Source of the DNA: Symbiodinium natans
Taxonomy: Eukaryota > Sar > Dinophyceae > Suessiales > Symbiodiniaceae
DNA length: 64,000 nucleotides
Assembly: GCA_905221605.1 (NCBI GenBank)
Contig: CAJNDS010000262.1
Coordinates: 120,680 to 184,679, forward strand
Direction: 5' to 3'
Shown: positions 57,417-64,000 of the stretch, piece after piece
Layout: every line of letters begins with the position of its first letter
Numbering within the stretch: position 1 is the stretch's first letter
Made by a program: the position numbers and the translations under genes
The notes under the pieces: model-generated
Told to the model about the DNA's origin: nothing
What the model saw: the letters and a program-made list of their open reading frames with translations, nothing else
The model's database searches: none

Positions 57417-60400
57417 CAGGTCGGGGTTCTGGTGGGAATTAGGGCCAGGAGTTTGGGGTGGGTTGTCCCTGCCTCAAGAATCTGGTCTTTTACAGCCTGG
57501 AAGCAGTGATATTTTCCAACATGAGGGCTTTCCTCAGTGCCAGTTTTGCCATGATTTTTTCAAGCCTGCCGAGAACACTGTGCTTGTTTTAGGTCAGCCG
57601 GTTTCGAGGGCTGCCTGTTTGGAGTGCAGTGTGTTTAGGGCTGTTTTGTGTGAGTTCCCCGTCCATGCCCAGCTTTGTTCCTGGCAGGTTGTCCACAAAG
57701 GTTTTCGTGCCATTGGAATGAAAGGTGGGTTGCCTAGGGGTCAGGTTTTGCTTTCGGGCCCCAAGTTTTTTCCTAAGCTTGAGGTCCTTCAAGATGACAG
57801 TTTGGTGAAGGAGCCCATCCCGCGGTATGATTTTGCCCGGGTCCGAAATCAATCGGGGAGGCATCTTGTGTCAGCCAGTTTAGTAGGCTCTGCGTGCAAA
57901 AGTCGAAGAACCAGGAGACGGCGTGGGCGAAAGTCAAAAACCAACACCATAAGTCCAAGTGAGGGTGGAAGCAAATCTAGGGATGAGGGTTCCTCTCCCA
58001 GTCCACACATACCCCCAAACCCCACTCAGGATGAGGTCGCCTCTCCTTTATCGGTTAGGCGCGCCTTTCGACATCCTTCGGGGCCTTGGGGTTTGGGTGC
58101 TGCAGGGTTTCAAGGGGAGACGGAAGAAACTCCAAGTTTCGTTCGCCTTTTGCATCTTCTGCTTTCCCAACTGGGGTCGGGTAGCAATCGGGAGGTCGTT
58201 GAGGAAACCATTCTTTCTCTTGCTGAACATGCTGAGACCCATTTTCACACAAACACCGCCGAATACATGCTTGCAAAAGAATGGCTCGCATGGGCCTCTG
58301 GCCCGGAGGCGGTTTTGGATACCCGCACCCTGTGCACCCTGTCGGCAGGATTAGAGGAGCGAGCCCCTCAATCCAAGGAGCGCCTGCATTTGGTGACTGC
58401 CAATGTCACTTCGTGGAGAAAGGAGGTCCTTCAATGGCACATGCAACAGCCGGATACACTCCTGTTGGTCCAAGAGACTCACCTTGACGAAGAAGGTCAA
58501 AAGAGTTTCAGGGCAACAGCGGTTCAGGCTGGTCTGCACGCTTTTGGGGGATTAGGTGGCCCTTCCAACCCTCGCCCCAAAGGCGGAGTCGCGATCCTCA
58601 TGCCTCGCAAAGAGCACGGTAGAATGGTCCAGCATTTCAACCAAGAAGGGTGTGGCTTCGTCATGGTCGAGTTGCCTAAAGTTAAGTGTTCCCTTTGGGT
58701 GGTCTCCATTTATCTCCAGTGCTCTACGGGGCTCCAGAGATCCCCAAATTCCGACATCTTGGCCCAGTTGGCTGCCCAGCTCCAAGGATGTAGGAACTGG
58801 ATAATCGGGGGGGGACTGGAACATTAACTTGGATGAGATTGAGGAGACCTCTCTCACCAAGGCCTTTAAAGGTGTGATAGTCTCCAGCAGGAAACCAACC
58901 TGCGACACCGGTTCAGTTCTTGATTTTTTCATGGTTTCCCGGACCTTGGGGCCTTTTGTTAGCACTTGGCAGCGTTGGGATGTTCCGTTCAGGCCTCATT
59001 GTGCAGTTCACCTATCTGTTGAAGTGGGGATGAGCTTGCTGCCCTTCCCTCAGCTGAGAGGGTTTACTGGCTCGGTGCATGGCAGACAAGGTCTACCTGA
59101 CTCCATCCTTCCCGCCCCGGTAACACATTCCTTACCGGGGCGGCTCAAGAGCACACCCGCCCCGTCGGTGCCCAGCGCATCTGTGGAGGTAGGTTCTGGA
59201 GGTCCATCTGGTTCCATCAGCCCCGCCCCGGTAGCCCCGGTTGCGCCCTCCTTATCGGGGGGCCTCCAAGACCCTCTTGCGTTCCCGCCCCGGTATGCCG
59301 GCCTTTACCGGGGTACCGTACGGACCACATGAACCCTCGTAATTGCAAACCGGCCCGCATAGGAGACCTGGACTTGTGCCAAGATAATCTCACAACCGCT
59401 TTTGCGCAGTTCTCTTTGGAAGCCGAAAACGAGGTTCTTGCAACGAACACTGGGCGAGGGTACTCAAACCCCACCGTCATGAAGCCTCACACCACTCCCC
59501 CTCTACCTAGAGAGTGGCATGGGCAGGGTGCCAGCTTGTGGGGTAGAGTCGCAAAGTGCCTCAAAGCCGGGTCCGTTCCTCCTTTGCGCCTCTTGCATTC
59601 TGTTGAGGGTTTTTGGGCAGATGAGGAGCATAGCTTCGGTGCTTGGAGAAAGGAAGTGGAGACCACTCCTGTCAATGATCTCAGTGCATCACTCAAAGCA
59701 GCCCAGCAGCAGCAACACCACTGGGAACGATCTAGCCGCCAGGCTTCTAAAGAATCGTACTTTTGAAATGGCTCACCAAAGGCACTGAAAAGGGTATGAA
59801 ACCCTTATTCAATGCACTCAAGTCCCATGAGCAAGTCGTGGTCAGGCCTCATGCTGAAGTTGACGCAAGGGCCAGGATTCTGTGCCGAGTCCTCCAGTGG
59901 GTTCCGATTTGGTCGGCTTCTGGTAGTCCCACGTGTTCCCCTGCGGCGCTTGTTGAGCTGGCCAAACAACAGGCCACTCAATACCCCCAGTTGGAAGGAA
60001 GCCAACTCTTTGCTTTCTTTAAGAAGATGTCTGTGAAAGCCCCAGGGCCTGATGGTTGGGACATCCCTTTCATAAAGAAGCTCGAGCCCCAACATTGTGA
60101 TAGCCTAGTGGAACTTTTTACCATGATGGAAAGGGAAGCTGCCCTTCCTCACCAAATGCAATTCAGCTTGGTGGTCCTCTTGCCCAAAAACGAGACCATC
60201 GAAAGACCCATAGCTTTGATGCATTGCCTGCTCAAGGCCTATTTGAAAATGCGATGGCCTTTGATCTCCCAATGGTTGGAGGATGTCGACCGCCAGCTCT
60301 GGTGGGATTCTGCAAAAAAGGGGACAAGTACTTTAGATGTCAGCCTCAAAAGGATGGTGGCTTTTGAGGGCAGTCGCTGCAACAACCGCCATCGTGTGAC

Positions 60401-63347
60401 TCTTTTTGTTGACTTAACGACATTTTACGAAGGAGTTCCCCATGAGGACCTGATAAGAAAGGCGCTGGCAATGAACTTTCCAGCGCCGTTGTTAAATTTT
60501 GTTCTGCAGGCTTATAAAGGACCCAGACTCATCCAGTGTGAGGAAGGGGTGAGCCCTGTCCTTTTTGCGTCAAAGGGCATACAGGCGGGATGCCCTTTGG
60601 GGCCCATTCTGGCCAAAGTAGCGCTTGCAGACCCTTGCGAAGAGGCCCTCTCAGGCTCCAGCGCCAAAGACACCAGTGTCTGGATAGATGACATTGCAGT
60701 CGATGCTGAAGAGCTCAATCCAGGCCTGGCAGCCCGCAACATCCTTGCACTGAGCAAACGACTCTTCGCAGCGCTTAGACAACGCGGGCACACGCCGTCG
60801 GCAAGCAAAACATACTTTCTGGCCTCTTCCAAAGAGGCGGAACAAAGCCTTAAACGCATCCGCGCAGAATCGGACCCTCCGGTGAGTTCCTTAGGCCGGG
60901 ACTTAGGCATCACCACAGCGGGGGCGCGACGTAGAACCACTAAGGGCGCAATGTCTCGATTCAAAAAGGGAGGCAAAAGGCTTCAGCGGCTGCATCGATT
61001 GCAGGTACCACAGGCCAGACAGCGCGCCAGGCTTTTCTCGGCCAGTGTTCTCACCAGCGGCCTTTGGGGACATCAGGGTCAGGGAGTCTCCCCAAAGAAC
61101 CTCAAGATGGTGAGGTTTCAGGCCGCGGTTCTTAACAACAAGCACAAGCTAGGTAGTGTAGACATCACCCTGGACCTTCAAGAGCATGTCAAGGATCCCA
61201 TGGAAGGCATCATTGTCCAACATTGGAGAGCCATGTCCAAGCTTGTCCGCAACGATCTCCCTTGGTTTGTGCGCACGTGGGATGTTCTCAGTTCCGGGCT
61301 GCAGGGCCAACACAGATGGAAAAAGGTGGCAGGCCCGACTGCGGCCCTCATTGCTTACCTCAAAGACCTTAACGTAGAAGCGTCAAATGTCACCACCTGG
61401 ATTTTTCCCAAAAGCGGATATTTTGGCTCGGGTTGCCCAGCCAAAGTTAGCTTAGGAGGCCCCTTTCAACTTTATGAGGTCGAGGATGCACTAAAAGGGG
61501 CTATTAAAGCATGTCGTTGGGATAGGATTTCCAAACAAGACTCGTGTGAAAGTCTGAAGGCTGGTATTGACTGGACAGTGCAGAGATCCCTTTGTAAGGA
61601 CTTTCGCAGCCAAGCGAACAAACTTACTGCCCTCAGAGCAGTTTGGCAAGGGGCGGTTCTTACTTCAAGCAAAGGATCTCGCTCACATTGCCCCCTTTGT
61701 CATGTCCCGGGCAGTCTTGAACATGTTCTCCATGACTGTAAGTGGTGGCAACATAGGTTCCCGAAACCTGGCAAATCTTGGGATTCCAAGCGCAAGGATT
61801 TCCCCTGGGCCTCCCTTTGGAATAGAGGCTTAGTCCCTGCTGCAGTCACCCAGCACCCGCCCTATCCTTTTGGTCCGGAATCAATAGAAGCCACAGGGAT
61901 TTGGGTTGACCCATCCCAAATCACTTCTGAGGTTTTCTTTTCCACAGATGCATCGGGGGGGCCAAAGGGTAATGACCCTAGGCTCCGCATTGTATCCTGG
62001 GCTGTGGTGGCGTTTACGGTTAAGGATCAGAGCATTGAAGAGCTAGGTCATCTCTCGGGAACTTTGGCTCCTGGAACAAGTGTTTTTCAGGGTGAAGCGC
62101 ACGCTGTTTCCGAACTTCTCACCAGGTTCCCAGGTGCATGCGACAACACCATGGATTGCAAGGGAATTTTCAAGCTCCTGCAAAAACCTACTTTTCACAG
62201 GTCGTGCTGGCCGGGTCTGTCTGAGGGTTGGGAGCATAGGAGAAGGGTCAGCTGTTTTTGGGTCAATTCCCACCTGGATGAAAAATCATTTGGCGACAAA
62301 TTTGGTCAGTCCAATGAGTGGCGCAGAAAGGCCAACCAAGCAGCGGACAGGGTGTGCGGTGAAAAGTCTGCCAGGGTTTTCAGCCACAGTCATGCCCGTT
62401 TTGTCTCCAGCCTTGATTCCTTGACTAGAGAAGTTAACTTGTTCCTTGCCGATAGGGCCTGGACCCTTCTCACTTCTGAGGACAGACCCCCTCTAGCCGA
62501 AGTGACCAGGTTTGCGAAAAAGGCCACCAAAGGAGTGGGAAGAACCCATCCTAAGACCAAAAAAGCCCAGCAACAAAACAGACCTGCTGCAGATGGGGGG
62601 CTCAATAAAAAGCAGCGACTCCAAAATATGGTGGATTCACCCCAAGGAGGCCATGTGTGGAAATGGAGTTCCAAGCACCATACGAATGCCTCTATTGTCT
62701 GCAGTATTTGTTCGCTTTACATTGAACAGTGTCATGACCTTGACAAGTTTCGTCGCCTGGAGTCCCAGGCTTGCGAGCATCAGCCGAGTCCCTGGCCCTC
62801 GGAGTGGATTTGCCATGCCTCACATCGGCCCCACAACCTAGGCAATGTTTGGTTATGCAAGGCTTGTCATGCTGTTCAAAAGTCAGGAGCTGCGAGTACT
62901 TCCCGTAAGTTCCAAGAACCCTGTAAGTACGTCCCCAGCAAGGTCAGTAAGTATGCTTCCCGTTTACCTCAACCAAACCGGCAGCCGTTCTTCTCAGCAG
63001 TACCTCACCATGGGGGGGCAGGGAAAAGGCAAGGGGTACGGTCGCTCAGTGCACCGGAACGACCCCCAGCAGGAGGAGCGATGGCAGGAACTGGACGCGA
63101 AGCGGTGGGACAACTGGCAGTCACGAACGTCCCGATCAACAGCGGTGCGCAACCGCGACAGGCCCAACAAGGCCGAAAGGGAGCTCACAAAGCGGACAGC
63201 GCGGGTCAAAGCAAAGCCCGCTCAAAGTCCTCGTCAGCCACCGCCTCCTCCTCCAAGCCGGCGGAGAAAGGAGGCATCCGCGCCTTCTTTGGGACAAGCG
63301 CAGGCAAAAGAGGAGTGGGAGGCCCTTCCTCAGGAACCCAGCAGTAG
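57382..63347 (+). pseudogene. Second-family LINE ORF2: endonuclease, RT, RNase H; several frameshifts
   Basis: Four consecutive frames make one protein. 57382-58827 carries a CxxC pair, a linker, and an APE endonuclease with TANVTSW and QETH. It breaks at a run of eight G (58807-58814); seven would read on as GDWN. 58829-59332 continues the endonuclease (SVLDFF, FRPHCAVHL). 59329-59766 covers the linker. 59763-63347 holds RT (LFVDLTTFYEG near 60402, QAGCPLGP near 60581, WIDDIAVD near 60681), a CCHC finger (CPLCHVPGSLEHVLHDC), RNase H (TDASGGPKG near 61945, TMDCKG) and C-terminal Cys pairs (CSICSLY, CKACH). The end contains KGGIRAFFG, a PIP-box-like motif. The break points could also be sequencing errors. 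Confidence 0.85.
59108..59320 (+). repeat. Three GC-rich hairpins inside ORF2 linker
   Basis: CGCCCCGGTAA...TTACCGGGGCG (about 59112-59142), GCCCCGGTAG...TTATCGGGGGGC (about 59224-59263) and CGCCCCGGTATG...TTTACCGGGGTA (about 59289-59318). The stems are near-perfect and the spacing about 90 bases. They occupy the linker between endonuclease and RT, where the A family has no such motif. Confidence 0.75.
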
Positions 63348-64000
63348 CAGCTCAGAGGACCGGGATTGGGAGACCCGCCCGAGTCAACCTGCTGAGAGTT
63401 CCAATAGATGAGGTTACCTCTCCCAAGAGCGTCAAGTCCGAGCTCTCCTCAGATTCCTCAAGCGTGGAAATCCTGGACTCGGAGCTCACACCATGGGACC
63501 GCAGAGTTTTCCTTAAGGGGGTGCAGCAGGTCATGCTAGAGCATGCCCCTGTGCACCTTGTTTCAGCCTCTATCCCAAACATCAAGGCGCCCTTCAGGCC
63601 TGAGTACTACTTGCACAAAGAAGTTCTTCTCCTTCGCCACCCCCTTCTCAAGCAGTGGCAGGAAACAACTGTGCAGCGTGCTGGCAAACCTGGGCAGCAT
63701 CGTATTGCCTTTGACCTGGGCGAGCATGTCCTCAAGATAGGGGAGCATGGTGATGAGGCGGAGTTCTGCAGGTGGTTCCCAGGGCTTACGGCCCGTGTGC
63801 TCTGGGCAGGGCCTGTCCGTGTTGCGTTCACTGGCAAGCCTCCCCCCTGCGGGGAAGAAACAGTCCTGCAAGGTGAGATCCAGGAGAAAGTCGAGCTTGC
63901 AGTGCCCTGGCTAGAGATGCAAGGGGTAAACTCTTCTGGAGCTTGGCAATGGCTGGTTTACACTTTGGTGGCTCTCATGTGGCTTGAATGGCATGGAGTT
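63011..64000 (+). pseudogene. Second-family LINE ORF3, partial, one frameshift
   Basis: Starts at MGGQGKGKGYGRSVHRN, overlapping the end of ORF2 by about 340 bases in another frame. The basic, Pro/Ser-rich N-terminus stops at 63411. The conserved part continues in the next frame from about 63400 (EVTSPKSVKSELSS) to the window end. The stretch EFCRWFPGLTARVLWAGPVRVAF aligns with GEQFPTLVTRTLWAGWIGVLF of LINE B ORF3, and the following Trp/Leu-rich region also corresponds. This supports ORF3 as a conserved part of these LINEs. Function is unknown. Confidence 0.7.

Larger units (their letters stand above)
56329..64000 (+). mobile_element. LINE of a second family, 3' end outside window
   Basis: Begins TGGCTCAAG at 56329, followed a few bases later by TTGCTCAAGGCATTTT, a second leader-like string. 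Layout is ORF1, ORF2, ORF3 as in the A/B/C family. The proteins are homologous but clearly diverged, and the GGCCTCGC hairpin motif is absent; a different GC hairpin occurs instead. Several frameshifts mark it as a decaying copy. Confidence 0.88.

Noticed and set aside
1..64000. tRNA or rRNA genes
   Set aside because: I saw no cloverleaf with T-loop and anticodon features and no rRNA core sequence; the primer-binding sites are only short tRNA complements.

Overview
The window holds almost only retrotransposons, with no gene I can assign to a host pathway. A dinoflagellate nuclear genome, probably Symbiodiniaceae, is the best guess. Reasons: element 5' heads begin with TGGCTCAAG, the last nine bases of the conserved dinoflagellate spliced leader; there are large Ty1/copia polyproteins and APE-endonuclease/RNase H LINEs; the sequence is GC-rich and full of repeats. 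The assignment is an inference without database support.

Layout. On the minus strand, reading from about 26.6 kb down to 1, come a copia element (26586-17978), a three-ORF LINE called B here (17977-9663), a 2.1 kb non-coding unit D0 (9662-7542), and a second LINE, A (7541 to beyond base 1). On the plus strand, reading from about 33.85 kb up, come a second copia element (33851-42397), a 5'-truncated LINE C nearly identical to B (42398-46309), D1 (46310-48436), D2 (48437-50558), a 5' fragment of an A-type LINE (50559-50993), D3 (50994-53085), a truncated D4 (53086-53480), a related composite unit E (53481-56328), and a LINE of a second family (56329 to the window end). The two sides diverge from a central 7.2 kb (26587-33850) of non-coding tandem repeats, palindromes, a GA microsatellite, a hairpin cluster and one broken unknown gene.

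How the parts fit. Each copia 5' LTR is followed by an initiator-Met-tRNA-type primer site. Each 3' LTR is cut off 15-17 bases in, within TGTGTAAAATTCACC, and the LINE array starts exactly there. Nearly every following unit ends in a 48-base tail with two hairpins and then GTAAAATTCACC, after which the next unit begins with TGGCTCAAG. This fits repeated LINE-type insertion into one landing site in the copia LTR, each event regenerating the site. LINE-encoded endonuclease/RT (ORF2) would supply the enzymes. The D and E units share head and tail but lack consistent ORFs, so they look like parasites of that machinery. ORF1 is a zinc-binding/coiled-coil protein. ORF3, downstream of ORF2 and kept in both LINE families, has no function I recognise.

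Unusual features are a covarying hairpin motif (GGCCTCGC...GCTGAGG) scattered through coding and non-coding parts of these elements; a 17-18-residue coding minisatellite with hydrophobic segments between protease and integrase of the copia polyprotein; and a methyltransferase-like domain at its C-terminus. Nearly every large ORF carries a frameshift, so most copies are probably dead, but the defects differ between copies.
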